Below are positions 26,256-35,926 of a stretch of 64,000 bases of DNA, in pieces. Each line of letters begins with the position of its first letter. Positions within the stretch are counted from its first letter, which is position 1. Origin of the DNA: an uncultured Aquimarina sp. (GTDB lineage: Bacteria; Bacteroidota; Bacteroidia; Flavobacteriales; Flavobacteriaceae); assembly GCF_947492965.1 (NCBI RefSeq), contig NZ_CANLOZ010000005.1, positions 248,001 through 312,000 on the forward strand, written 5' to 3'. A program made the position numbers and the translations under genes. The notes under the pieces are model-generated. The model saw only the letters and a program-made list of their open reading frames with translations, had not been told where the DNA came from and did no database searches.

Positions 26256-27449
26256 ATGATCATAGAACCAAGAACTCGCGGATTTATCTGCTTAACGGCA
26301 CACCCAAAAGGATGTGAAAAAAATGTCCTAAATCAAATAAATTATGTCAAATCAAAAGATCCCATAGAAGGTCCAAAAAATGTTTTAGTTATTGGTGCTT
26401 CTACAGGTTTTGGTTTAGCTTCCAGAATTACAAGTGCTTTTGGCTCTAATGCCGCAACAATCGGAGTATTTTTAGAAAAACCTCCCAAGCCCAATAGACC
26501 AGCTTCTCCAGGATGGTACAATAGTGCTGCTTTCGAAACGCAAGCACATCAAGCAGGTTTATACGCGAAGAGCATTAATGGAGATGCTTTTTCTGATGAA
26601 ATTAAACAGCAAACAATCGAACTTATTAAAAAAGATCTTGGACAAATTGATCTTATTATCTATAGTCTTGCCTCTCCTGTAAGATTACACCCCAAAACAG
26701 GTATAAAACATAAATCGGTTCTAAAACCAATTGGCGGTGTTTATACAAACAAGACCGTAGATTTTCATACAGGTGATATATCACAAATATCTATTGATCC
26801 CGCAACAGAGGAAGATGTAGCCAATACTATCGCTGTCATGGGTGGAGAAGATTGGTATTTTTGGATAGATGCTTTACAAAAAGAAAATCTATTAGCTCCA
26901 AATGCCACTACAGTAGCATATTCTTATATTGGACCAAAACTTACAGAACCAGTGTATAGAAAAGGAACTATTGGTCGTGCCAAAGATGATTTAGAGGCTA
27001 CTGCTTTTAAAATTTCAGATAGTCTTAAAAGTATTAATGGTAAAGCATATGTTTCTGTAAATAAGGCTTTAGTTACGCAAGCAAGTTCAGCTATTCCGGT
27101 AATCCCATTATATATTTCGTTGCTATACAAAATCATGAAAGAAAATAATGTTCATGAAGGCTGTATAGAGCAAATGGAAAGACTATTCTCAGAAAGATTA
27201 TACACTACAGAGCAACCAAATACTGATAAGGAAGGTAGAATAAGAGTTGACGACTGGGAAATGAGAGAAGATATTCAAGCTCAAATAAAGGATTTATGGG
27301 ACAATGCAACCACGGAGACTTTAGGAAGCATTGGTGATCTCGAAGGTTATAACACTGATTTCTTCAACCTTTTTGGTTTTAAAGTAGAAGGAGTGAATTA
27401 TGATGAAGATGTGAATGAAATCGTAGAAATTCCTGGTTTGCAGAACTAA
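26256..27449 (+). CDS. fabV: Trans-2-enoyl-ACP/CoA reductase FabV
   Basis: This 397-residue protein has the FabV family N-terminus (IEPRTRGFICLTAHPKGCEK), an extended NAD-binding motif (VLVIGASTGFGLASRIT) and the YX8K active site in YRKGTIGRAK, which codon counting places at Tyr234 and Lys243. FabV is the NADH-dependent enoyl reductase that finishes each cycle of fatty-acid elongation and can replace triclosan-sensitive FabI. The length is normal for the family. The gene stands alone, not in a fatty-acid cluster. Confidence 0.95.
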   Translation: MIIEPRTRGFICLTAHPKGCEKNVLNQINYVKSKDPIEGPKNVLVIGASTGFGLASRITSAFGSNAATIGVFLEKPPKPNRPASPGWYNSAAFETQAHQAGLYAKSINGDAFSDEIKQQTIELIKKDLGQIDLIIYSLASPVRLHPKTGIKHKSVLKPIGGVYTNKTVDFHTGDISQISIDPATEEDVANTIAVMGGEDWYFWIDALQKENLLAPNATTVAYSYIGPKLTEPVYRKGTIGRAKDDLEATAFKISDSLKSINGKAYVSVNKALVTQASSAIPVIPLYISLLYKIMKENNVHEGCIEQMERLFSERLYTTEQPNTDKEGRIRVDDWEMREDIQAQIKDLWDNATTETLGSIGDLEGYNTDFFNLFGFKVEGVNYDEDVNEIVEIPGLQN

Positions 27450-27714
27450 TTTAACTGAGTCTTATAAAATCATTTTTTATAAACCTGTATTTGATATCTA
27501 ATTGTTAGTGTTTGTAATAGTTTCTCCTAATTATTAAACACTTGATAGTTAATAATTTGATCCCTAATATAAAAAAATGGATTATTAAGGGTAACATTTT
27601 ATGCGTATTTGACACTTACCTAAGAACATCATAATCAATAGTCTCCAAAATGCATGGCAATTGTTGTCTAGCTTTCTTATAGACTAATGTTCTTTTTTAA
27701 CTAACCATCAAATA

Positions 27715-30700
27715 ATGCGTATAATGAAAAGTTTATACTCTAAAAGTTCTCATAGTATCCCAGAGGGATTAACAAAACCTTCTTCTTCTTTTAAAAAGTT
27801 TGTTTGGCTGTCTGTACTTGGACTCCTATTTTTTATTATTATTTATATTACATTAATTATCTGGTTTGGAAGATTAGCTTATTATTCCTTTATGGAAGGT
27901 GATACTTTTTGGAATTACATACTAGCTGGTGGATATGCTTTTTTAAGCTTATTCATGATAAAATCTCTTTTTATTTTTAACAAACGAGAAAAAAACCCAC
28001 TAGATGTATTCATTACAGAAAAAGAAGAGCCTGTACTTTTTGATTATTTATACAAATTAGCCGACGAAGCTGGAGCTCCCAGACCAAAAAAAGTATTTTT
28101 ATCTCCTCGTGTTAACGCAAGTGTATCATATGATTTATCAATTATCAACTTAATCTTTCCCTCGAAGAAAAACTTAGAAATTGGTTTAGGATTAATGAAT
28201 GTTCTAAATCTTGGTGAATTTAAAGCTGTATTAGCGCATGAATTTGGTCATTTCGCTCAACGTTCTATGTTACTTGGAAGATATGTCTATATCGCACAGC
28301 AGATAGCTGTACAAATAATTAACAAAAGAGACATTTTCGATAATTTCTTAGCTGGTATTTCAAGTATAGACATTCGGATAGCCTGGATAGGCTGGATATT
28401 ATCCATACTGGTTTGGGCAGTTCGTTCATTAATCGAAACATGTTTTAGCGTGGTTATGATTGCTCAAAGAGCACTATCAAGAGAGATGGAATTTCAAGCA
28501 GATCTTGTTGCCGTATCATTAACTGGTAGCGATGCATTGATTCATGCATTATCCAAATTACAAGTTGCAGACGAAGCATATGACCATGCTTTAAATACTG
28601 TAAACACCAAATTAGATGATAAAAAGGCTATTTATAATTTATACAAACTACAGACTAATTATATAGAAAAAATGTCTTGGGTATTGGACGATCCAACTTA
28701 TGGAAAATCACCTAAAGTATTAGATATTAATCCTGAGCTACATAGAGTTTTTGGAAATAGAGCCTTTAACCCTCCAAAAATGTGGTCTACTCATCCAGCC
28801 GATAAGGACAGAGAAGAAAACGCTAAAAAAATATACATATCGGCTCCTATAGATGAAAGACCTGCAGAAATCCTATTATCAGATGCTACTAAATATGAAG
28901 TAGAGATGACTGCAAAATTAATCGCTACCAGCAAAATTGAATCAGAGATAATATCTGATGAAGAATCTCTGAAATTTCAAGATAAAGAATATTTCAGCTG
29001 GACTTTTTTAGATCCAAAATATCGATCTAATTTTTTAAATAGGTTTTTCACTTTAAATTTTAAAGATACGAATGAGATGTATTCTATGAATATAACCGAA
29101 AGTGAAATTACTTCTAATTTTGATGTTATTTATCAGTCGAATCTCACGGAAAAACTAGAAGCTTTAAAGGAAGTTAAAGAAGAGATTTTATCTTTAAACC
29201 TTATCATTAATGAAGCAGTAACAATCGAAAAAAGAGAAATCTGGCATCGAGGTGAACGAATTAAAAGAAAAGATGTTAAAACAATTCTTCAAAAATTAGA
29301 ACAGGAAGAATCTTCGATTTTAGATGATCTTAAAAAACACGATACGATATGTCGATCTACATATTATCACGCTGCTACTTTTTTAGGTGGTAACTGGAAC
29401 GACTATCTAAAATCTGTTAGTAGTTTGGTCCATTATGCTGAACATGCTATTGCCGATTTAAACGATGCTGCAACAAAATATCACAATGTTGTTAATATAG
29501 CGCTAGCAGATGGAAATGTTAGTTCAGATGAACTTACAGATATTATAAATTCCGGAAATGATTATTACAAATCTATTCGTTCTGCATTTCAGAAGAGTAC
29601 CGAAATAAAACTAAATAAAGAACTACTAGCTAACTCCACAAAAGAGAAATTCTCCGATTTTTTTGAAGAATTAAAACTATCCTCACCAACAAGTGATAAT
29701 ATAAGTAAGTGGTCGGAGGTAGTCGATGGCTGGGCTGGAGAGGCATTAAACGGCTTAAACTTTTTACGAAGTTCTTCATTAGAACATCTATTAGATATAG
29801 AAGAAGAAATTAAAAAATCATTTCTTAACAAAACTCCTATTACAAGGACATTACCCGATCCGATCAACACTGTAAATTCATACAAATTGCTTACTCGTGG
29901 TAATGAAAGACCTATTCAACGAAAGTTAAAACTATGGGACCGATTTATCATAGGTGAAGGCTTTTTTGGCGCTACTGCTAAATTTGCAATTTCCTTAACT
30001 TTAATAGGAGGAGCATTGTTTCTAGGAAGCTTTTCTCAATCTACAGATCTAACCATTTACAACGGACTAGAAATGGATGTTACCGTAGTCTTGAATGGAG
30101 AAAAGGAATTAGAAGTTGAAACAAAAGATAATATTACAGTATCTGTAGACCATAACACAGATTATCATATCGTTGCCTATGATCCAAATGGAGAAGTTAT
30201 TGAAAACTTTATGGAGTCTACGAGTTCTCCTGGCAAAGAGTATGTTTATAACGTAAGTAACGCAGGTGTTTTCTTTGAATATACGGCTTACTACGGACCG
30301 GGAAATGGTTTTAGACCTAAGCAGCGTAATATAGGAGCCTCCAGATGGTTTCATAGCAACGCGGATTATATTTTAGAAACCCCACCAGAAATGGATGATG
30401 AAGGAACAAGAAAAGACGTTTTAGTAGCCTATAGTGATAATCCTTATGATATGATATCGATTGTAGAGGATTCTACAGAATTAAACAAACTAATTAATAC
30501 TCATGTTTTATGGGATTCTAGCACTAGTAACAATTTATTATCCTGGATGAGTTTATTACCCTATGTAAAAAATCCTAACTCCATAATTGATAAAAGAATA
30601 GAGCGTTTAGGAAATGACATTATTGCAAAAAGGGCCAAAATGGATATGGTTGGCGATGATGAGAAAAACAAAATATGTAATGAAATTCAGCAGTCCTTTG

Positions 30701-31527
30701 AGAAAGAAAAAGACAATCCAGATTTATACTACCTAAACACAAGGTGTTTAGAAGATTCTAAATATCAAGACAATACTTTTGTCCAGGGATATGAAAAATG
30801 GCCCAATCATTCGTGGTTAGCTTACGCCGCTGCAAATATTTATGGTCAAAATGAAAATTGGGAAAAGAGTCTTGAAGCTTTTAACGAAGCTAGTAAGATA
30901 AATGGTCTTAAAGGAGTAATTGCTTTAGATGCTGAAAGAGTTCGAAGAAAAATCAATAAAAACAAAAGACCTTTAAAAATAAACTTTACTAGTGATGATC
31001 TGGAATATTATCTAAATATTGACCAAGGAAAACTTAATAAAATAAATGGTGATCCATACTATGTATACGTACTTATGTCGAAAGGAAAATTAAAAGAGGC
31101 ATATAGCTTTATTAAGTCCAACGAAACATTTAAACCATTTATTCTTAGGTTTCTTGCCATTTCTGAAGGAGCTAGCGAAGAAATGAAAAATGATGTTAAA
31201 TTGTTAGATGAGAAAGAAGGTATAAATAGTCATTCAATATGGTATGCATTAGCCTGGAATATCCTAGAAAAAAATGAATACTCAACAATCATTAATGAAA
31301 TTAACCAAATGGGGGTTTCCGTTGTAGACCTGAATAAATTTATTGAGTTCATTAAATCTAATAATTATACGGCTGCCGAAAATATTATTAAAGAACAACG
31401 GCTATATTTCAAAGGACATATGTACGCTTTGGGATATATTATTTCAGAACACAAAGCACCAGAAATATGGAAAGAACATGCAAATCAACTATTATTTGCT
31501 CATGAACAACCATTTTTAGGAAACTAA
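27715..31527 (+). CDS. Giant M48-family membrane metallopeptidase with C-terminal helical repeats
   Basis: This 1270-residue protein starts with two membrane segments (about 25-105), then an M48 peptidase domain. The zinc motif HEFGH is at residues 175-179, and the distal glutamate in REMEFQADLVAV is at about residue 259. Another membrane helix follows near 220-250. A long helical region (about 400-720), a further membrane helix near 760 (FAISLTLIGGALFLGSF), a beta-domain (DLTIYNGLEMDVTVVLNGEK) and a C-terminal TPR-like part (WPNHSWLAYAAANIYGQNEN) complete it. Typical M48 enzymes are 250-500 residues long. I infer a membrane-anchored protein quality-control protease. Confidence 0.85.
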   Translation: MRIMKSLYSKSSHSIPEGLTKPSSSFKKFVWLSVLGLLFFIIIYITLIIWFGRLAYYSFMEGDTFWNYILAGGYAFLSLFMIKSLFIFNKREKNPLDVFITEKEEPVLFDYLYKLADEAGAPRPKKVFLSPRVNASVSYDLSIINLIFPSKKNLEIGLGLMNVLNLGEFKAVLAHEFGHFAQRSMLLGRYVYIAQQIAVQIINKRDIFDNFLAGISSIDIRIAWIGWILSILVWAVRSLIETCFSVVMIAQRALSREMEFQADLVAVSLTGSDALIHALSKLQVADEAYDHALNTVNTKLDDKKAIYNLYKLQTNYIEKMSWVLDDPTYGKSPKVLDINPELHRVFGNRAFNPPKMWSTHPADKDREENAKKIYISAPIDERPAEILLSDATKYEVEMTAKLIATSKIESEIISDEESLKFQDKEYFSWTFLDPKYRSNFLNRFFTLNFKDTNEMYSMNITESEITSNFDVIYQSNLTEKLEALKEVKEEILSLNLIINEAVTIEKREIWHRGERIKRKDVKTILQKLEQEESSILDDLKKHDTICRSTYYHAATFLGGNWNDYLKSVSSLVHYAEHAIADLNDAATKYHNVVNIALADGNVSSDELTDIINSGNDYYKSIRSAFQKSTEIKLNKELLANSTKEKFSDFFEELKLSSPTSDNISKWSEVVDGWAGEALNGLNFLRSSSLEHLLDIEEEIKKSFLNKTPITRTLPDPINTVNSYKLLTRGNERPIQRKLKLWDRFIIGEGFFGATAKFAISLTLIGGALFLGSFSQSTDLTIYNGLEMDVTVVLNGEKELEVETKDNITVSVDHNTDYHIVAYDPNGEVIENFMESTSSPGKEYVYNVSNAGVFFEYTAYYGPGNGFRPKQRNIGASRWFHSNADYILETPPEMDDEGTRKDVLVAYSDNPYDMISIVEDSTELNKLINTHVLWDSSTSNNLLSWMSLLPYVKNPNSIIDKRIERLGNDIIAKRAKMDMVGDDEKNKICNEIQQSFEKEKDNPDLYYLNTRCLEDSKYQDNTFVQGYEKWPNHSWLAYAAANIYGQNENWEKSLEAFNEASKINGLKGVIALDAERVRRKINKNKRPLKINFTSDDLEYYLNIDQGKLNKINGDPYYVYVLMSKGKLKEAYSFIKSNETFKPFILRFLAISEGASEEMKNDVKLLDEKEGINSHSIWYALAWNILEKNEYSTIINEINQMGVSVVDLNKFIEFIKSNNYTAAENIIKEQRLYFKGHMYALGYIISEHKAPEIWKEHANQLLFAHEQPFLGN

Positions 31528-31560
31528 ATTTTAATAACTTGGAAATATATCCTTTCTCAG

Positions 31561-31590
31561 CCAGCTACCAACTAAAGTGGCTGGTTTTTT
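31561..31590 (+). terminator. Rho-independent terminator
   Basis: CCAGCTAC (31561-31568) pairs with GTGGCTGG (31577-31584), including one G-U pair, and is followed by TTTTTT. It ends the M48 gene transcript. Confidence 0.8.
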
Positions 31591-31670
31591 ATTCTTAAAA
31601 TGCAATTAATAATTAGAAACATTAGTTTTGACTACTTTTATAAATAAATTGATTTGTATCCATATTATAT

Positions 31671-32195
31671 ATGACAAACTTTGAAGAAAGATTAACAGGT
31701 GGGCATCCCAATTCTTTAGGTGATACCGTAGAAGTAGTTGAAGAAGTATTAGCCGAAAACGAACTTTTTAATGAGCTATTCAATTGTTATTTTAGTAATG
31801 ATGAAATTGTTAGGTTAAGAACTTCTAACGCTATGAAACGAGTTTGTAAGGTTAATAAACCTTTACTGATCCCATATATAGATAGATTTTTATCAGAGAT
31901 TTCTATAATTGATCAAGCTTCTACACAATGGACTTTGTCTCAATTGTTCGAAATGTTAGAGAAAGATATGAGTGATGGACAAATAAAACAAGCAAAGGAA
32001 ATCATGAAAAACAACCTAGCTAATCATAATGATTGGATTGTATTGAATCAGACCATGAATACGCTAACCAAATGGTCTAAAAAAGATGAGAATCTAAAAT
32101 TATGGATCATTCCGCACTTAGAAAGGTTGACTTCAGATACTAGAAAATCAGTTTCTGGAAGAGCGCAAAAAATGCTTAAAGCTTTGGGATTATAG
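31671..32195 (+). CDS. Hypothetical HEAT-like helical protein
   Basis: This 174-residue soluble protein has regular paired helices (NELFNCYFSNDEIVRLRTSN, VNKPLLIPYIDRFLSEISII, STQWTLSQLFEMLEKDMSDG). The pattern suggests a short HEAT/ARM-type repeat scaffold. No catalytic motif or signal is visible. The family is not recognised. It stands between the M48 peptidase and the OstA-like gene on the same strand. Confidence 0.7.
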   Translation: MTNFEERLTGGHPNSLGDTVEVVEEVLAENELFNELFNCYFSNDEIVRLRTSNAMKRVCKVNKPLLIPYIDRFLSEISIIDQASTQWTLSQLFEMLEKDMSDGQIKQAKEIMKNNLANHNDWIVLNQTMNTLTKWSKKDENLKLWIIPHLERLTSDTRKSVSGRAQKMLKALGL

Positions 32196-32336
32196 TCTTT
32201 AATTCCATGAAACCAAAACTACGGGTAACATACTTACACTATCATCTTTTGATTAAGTGATAAAATGCAACAAAACAACATTTGAAAAGTATTTATAACG
32301 GAAGACGTACAATCATTACATACAAATTTCGTTATT

Positions 32337-34241
32337 TTGCAGACAAATCAGAAATACTTGAAAAACACATTTTTCTATATAGTTTTTACACTACTGTTTT
32401 CTTCAATTGCCTTTTCTCAAGAGAGCAAGAAAATTAAGGTTCAATCAGACCGTACCATTAAAAATGAAGAGCGTTTTCCTGGAGCTACAATTTTAGCGAA
32501 GGTGAATAAACAGGTATTTATCGAACATGAGGGAATTGAAATTTGGTGTGATCAAGCTGTTCATTATGGAGAAGACAAGTTTGTAAGAGCTTTTGGGAAT
32601 GTAAAAATGAAGCAAGGTGACACCCTAACTATGACAAGTGCGTATGCAGAATATAATGGTAATAGTAAATTCGCTTATGCCAGAGAAAATGTTTTTTTAG
32701 AGACTCCTTCTAATACTTTAAATACAGACACGCTGTTCTTTGACAGACTTCGTCAACAAGCATATTACCGAAGTGGTGGAACGGTAAAAGATTCTTCTAA
32801 TACGTTAACCAGTAAAATCGGAAGGTACTTTATGGATAGAAAACAATATTCATTTAATACCCAAGTGAAAATTGTAAATCCAGAAAACACGGTAGATTCC
32901 GATCGCTTAGATTACTATACCGAAAATGGCCATGCGTATTTATATGGTCCTTCTACTGTAAAAGGAAAAGAAAGTACACTATATTGTGAACGTGGTTTTT
33001 ATGATACTAAAGTAAAAACAGGCTATGCCATAAAAAATGCGCGAATTGATTATGACAATCGTACCGTATTTGGAGATAGTATCTTCTATAACAGTGCTAT
33101 ACAATTTGCTTCTGCTACTAATAATATCAAGGTTTTAGATACAGCTAATAATTCTGTTATCACGGGCCATTATGCCGAAGTTTTTAAAGACAAAGATTCT
33201 GTTTTTATCACCAAAAGGGCTTTAGCAGCTACCTTACAAGAAAAAGACTCTATTTACATTCATAGTGACACACTTATGGTTACAGGAAAACCTGAACATA
33301 GAATCATGAATGGCTTTTATGATGCTCGAATTTTTAAAAGTAATATGAGTGGAAAGAGTGATTCTATTAATGTAGACCAAACTACTGGTTATACTAAAAT
33401 GGTAGGCAGACCCATTTTATGGTCTCAGAGAAATCAGATGACAGGAGATACAATCAAAATCATTTCTAATACAGAAACTGAGAAATTAGATTCTCTTGTT
33501 GTATATCAAAATGCATTTCTTGTTCAAGAAGATACTCTTAAAGCTGGTTACAATCAGGTCAAAGGACAAACGCTCTATGGACTTTTTAAAGATAATGAGA
33601 TATACCAAGTAGATATTGACAAAAACACCGAGACAATTTTTTATCAAAGGGAAAGTGAAGGTGAATTAAAATTGATTGGTATTAATAAAGTATTATCCAG
33701 TTCTATAAAACTGCTACTCGAGCAAAGAGAAATTGTTGATGTTTATTATTATCAAAATATTGATGGCACTTTATATAGAGAAATCGATTTGCCAGAAAAT
33801 GCAAGAGAATTATCTGGTTTTGTATGGCGTGGCGATGAACAGATACTTAGCAAAAAAGATCTTTTTAGAGGAGAATCTCCTCCAAAACTAACGAAGATCA
33901 CTGGAATTCCATTACCCGTAGAAGATGAAGATTTCTTTGATGAAGAAACCTTAAAACGTTTGGAAGAAAACAAGTCCGAAGGTTCTCGATTATTAGAGCA
34001 GAGACTAGAAGATGCTGAGCTTAAAGAAACTAATGAAGAGCTAGATAAATCTACAGAAGAAAAAATCAACGAGGAATTGAATAACCTTAAGAAAAAAGAT
34101 TCTACCTCTTCCAAAAGGAAGTCCAAAAAGGTAAGCTTTGTAGACCCAAACCTAAATCGCACTGCAAAAGAAAGGGATAGCATTACAGTAACAACGCTTA
34201 AAAACACGAAAAAAACAGACACTGTTAACAGAGAAAAGTGA
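32337..34241 (+). CDS. OstA/LptA-like periplasmic protein
   Basis: This 634-residue protein has a signal peptide (YIVFTLLFSSIAFSQ) and an N-terminal OstA/LptA-type beta-jellyroll (EHEGIEIWCDQAVHYGEDKF, VRAFGNVKMKQGDTLTMTSA, YAEYNGNSKFAYARENVFLE). More beta-repeats of the same type follow to about residue 480. The C-terminal 120 residues are a charged Lys/Glu/Ser coil. LptA-type proteins form the periplasmic bridge for lipopolysaccharide. This long Bacteroidota form may bridge or act as the outer-membrane part. No ATG precedes the signal, so the start is TTG at 32337 or TTG at 32358. The second is possible because TATTTTG at the first could be a promoter element. Confidence 0.8.
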   Translation: MQTNQKYLKNTFFYIVFTLLFSSIAFSQESKKIKVQSDRTIKNEERFPGATILAKVNKQVFIEHEGIEIWCDQAVHYGEDKFVRAFGNVKMKQGDTLTMTSAYAEYNGNSKFAYARENVFLETPSNTLNTDTLFFDRLRQQAYYRSGGTVKDSSNTLTSKIGRYFMDRKQYSFNTQVKIVNPENTVDSDRLDYYTENGHAYLYGPSTVKGKESTLYCERGFYDTKVKTGYAIKNARIDYDNRTVFGDSIFYNSAIQFASATNNIKVLDTANNSVITGHYAEVFKDKDSVFITKRALAATLQEKDSIYIHSDTLMVTGKPEHRIMNGFYDARIFKSNMSGKSDSINVDQTTGYTKMVGRPILWSQRNQMTGDTIKIISNTETEKLDSLVVYQNAFLVQEDTLKAGYNQVKGQTLYGLFKDNEIYQVDIDKNTETIFYQRESEGELKLIGINKVLSSSIKLLLEQREIVDVYYYQNIDGTLYREIDLPENARELSGFVWRGDEQILSKKDLFRGESPPKLTKITGIPLPVEDEDFFDEETLKRLEENKSEGSRLLEQRLEDAELKETNEELDKSTEEKINEELNNLKKKDSTSSKRKSKKVSFVDPNLNRTAKERDSITVTTLKNTKKTDTVNREK

Positions 34242-34313
34242 TGCATCCTTTTAACGTTGAACCTACCAGTAAGATAAACTTCATAAGATATTTAAACTCC
34301 AATTAGTTTGGAT

Positions 34314-34321
34314 TACCTTTG
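34314..34321 (+). promoter_or_regulatory. -7 promoter element very close to the aminotransferase start
   Basis: TACCTTTG matches TAnnTTTG exactly. It ends 5 nt before the GTG start at 34327, so the transcript would begin at or next to the start codon. A -33 TTG is not evident. Confidence 0.45.
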
Positions 34322-34326
34322 CCAAG

Positions 34327-35517
34327 GTGAAAGAAGATTTTTTTACATATCAAGCTCAAACAACTCCACATCCATTAGCAATGGAAATATCTCATGCAGA
34401 GGGAAGTTATATTTTTGCCACGAATGGTAAAAAATATTTAGACTTCGTTGCTGGTGTTTCTGCTTGTAGTCTAGGGCATAGACACCCAAAAGTGGTAAAT
34501 GCCATAAAAGAGCAACTAGATAAATATTTGCACGTTATGGTTTATGGAGAATATATCCAACAGCCTGCCGTAGCACTTACGAAACTCTTAGCTTCTCTCC
34601 TACCAGATCCTTTGGAGAAAACTTATTTAACCAACTCTGGTACTGAAGCAATAGAGGGTTCTCTAAAATTAGCGAGAAGAGTTACAGGAAGAAGTCAGAT
34701 CATTGCTGCTAGGCTTGCCTATCATGGTAATACAATGGGGTCTATGAGTGTGATGGGTTATGAAGAAAGGAAACAAGCCTTTAGACCATTAATTCCAGAC
34801 GTATCCTTCATATCCTTTAATAATGAGAATGATCTAGAACAAATCACCAATAAAACAGCAGGAGTTATTTTGGAAACAATTCAGGGTGGTGCAGGATTTA
34901 TTGCTCCTAAAAATGACTATTTACGAAAAGTAAAAAAACGCTGTGAAGAAGTTGGAGCCTTGTTAATTCTTGATGAAATCCAACCTGGATTTGGTAGAAC
35001 GGGCAAGTTATTCGGGTTTCAGAATTACGATATGACTCCAGATATTGTGGTAATGGGTAAAGGTATGGGTGGTGGATTACCAATTGGAGCTTTTACAGCT
35101 TCTTCAGAAATGATGAATCAGTTACAGGATAATCCAAAACTAGGTCATATTACCACTTTTGGAGGTAATCCAGTTATTGCCGCTGCCGCTTTGGCAACTT
35201 TAGAAGAAATCTCACAAAGTGACTTAATGTCAGAAACTCTGGAAAAAGAAAAATTAATTAAATCTTTATTAGTACATCCTTTAATCACAGAAATTAGAGG
35301 TGTAGGATTGATGCTAGCTTTAATTACAGTTACTCCCGATATTGCTAATGAAATTGTGTTAAAATGTCAAGACAATGGTTTGATATTATTTTGGTTACTT
35401 TTTGAACCAAAAGCAGTGAGAATAACACCTCCCTTGACTATTTCAAAAGAAGAAATAAAGGAAGGATGCCAAATTATCCTAGAGGTATTAGATAATCTTG
35501 AATATCCAAAAAACTAA
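34327..35517 (+). CDS. Class III PLP-dependent aminotransferase
   Basis: This 396-residue protein begins at GTG (reads as MKEDFFTYQAQTTPHPLAM), matching how this flavobacterial family usually starts. Class III features are FVAGVSACSLGHRHPKVVNA, the PLP phosphate site in TNSGTEAIEGSLKLARRVTG, LILDEIQPGFGRTGKLF, and the Schiff-base lysine in VMGKGMGGGLPIGAF (Lys245). It resembles acetylornithine/ornithine/4-aminobutyrate aminotransferases, but the substrate cannot be set. It has no arginine-pathway neighbours. It lies 85 nt after the OstA-like gene. Confidence 0.88.
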   Translation: MKEDFFTYQAQTTPHPLAMEISHAEGSYIFATNGKKYLDFVAGVSACSLGHRHPKVVNAIKEQLDKYLHVMVYGEYIQQPAVALTKLLASLLPDPLEKTYLTNSGTEAIEGSLKLARRVTGRSQIIAARLAYHGNTMGSMSVMGYEERKQAFRPLIPDVSFISFNNENDLEQITNKTAGVILETIQGGAGFIAPKNDYLRKVKKRCEEVGALLILDEIQPGFGRTGKLFGFQNYDMTPDIVVMGKGMGGGLPIGAFTASSEMMNQLQDNPKLGHITTFGGNPVIAAAALATLEEISQSDLMSETLEKEKLIKSLLVHPLITEIRGVGLMLALITVTPDIANEIVLKCQDNGLILFWLLFEPKAVRITPPLTISKEEIKEGCQIILEVLDNLEYPKN

Positions 35518-35926
35518 TCATATTCTTCACTAAATTCATTTAAATTCCTTATATTTAAAGGACTATCTCACCAATAACACAATTCGATAGAACATCTGGC
35601 TTTTTTTAATGGACATGTTAAACCATTCATTTTTAAATGGTACACATTTTGTTAATTAGTTTGTTAAAAACAATTGATTTCTGAAGTAGTATGATGACAT
35701 TTCATTCGTAATTTTAATACAGAGGAAATCAATAATGCTAACAATAAATTATGTAAAGTATTTTGTATTACTCTTATTTGTTGGGGAAGACAAAAAAAGT
35801 TTGTAATACGATTATGATTTATTGAGCATCTTTAATCAACGTGTATGAAATGAGCATATATTACGTTTCTATAATAGAGATATAATCATGCGAATGACAT
35901 CTGATATTATTAAATAACACAAGCGG
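35518..35926. other. Intergenic region, possibly with a 23-codon peptide
   Basis: These 409 bases separate the aminotransferase and TPR genes. Most of it shows no structure. A short frame at 35735-35806 (ATG preceded by GAGGAAA at normal distance) would encode a 23-residue hydrophobic peptide containing VKYFVLLLFVGED. The Shine-Dalgarno-like site is stronger than those of most genes here, but the frame is so short that it may be chance. Confidence 0.3.

Noticed and set aside
33752..34246. 164-codon antisense frame opposite the OstA-like gene
   Set aside because: Its Ser/Phe/Leu-rich composition is what the reverse of a Glu/Lys/Asp-rich coil gives. It is a shadow.
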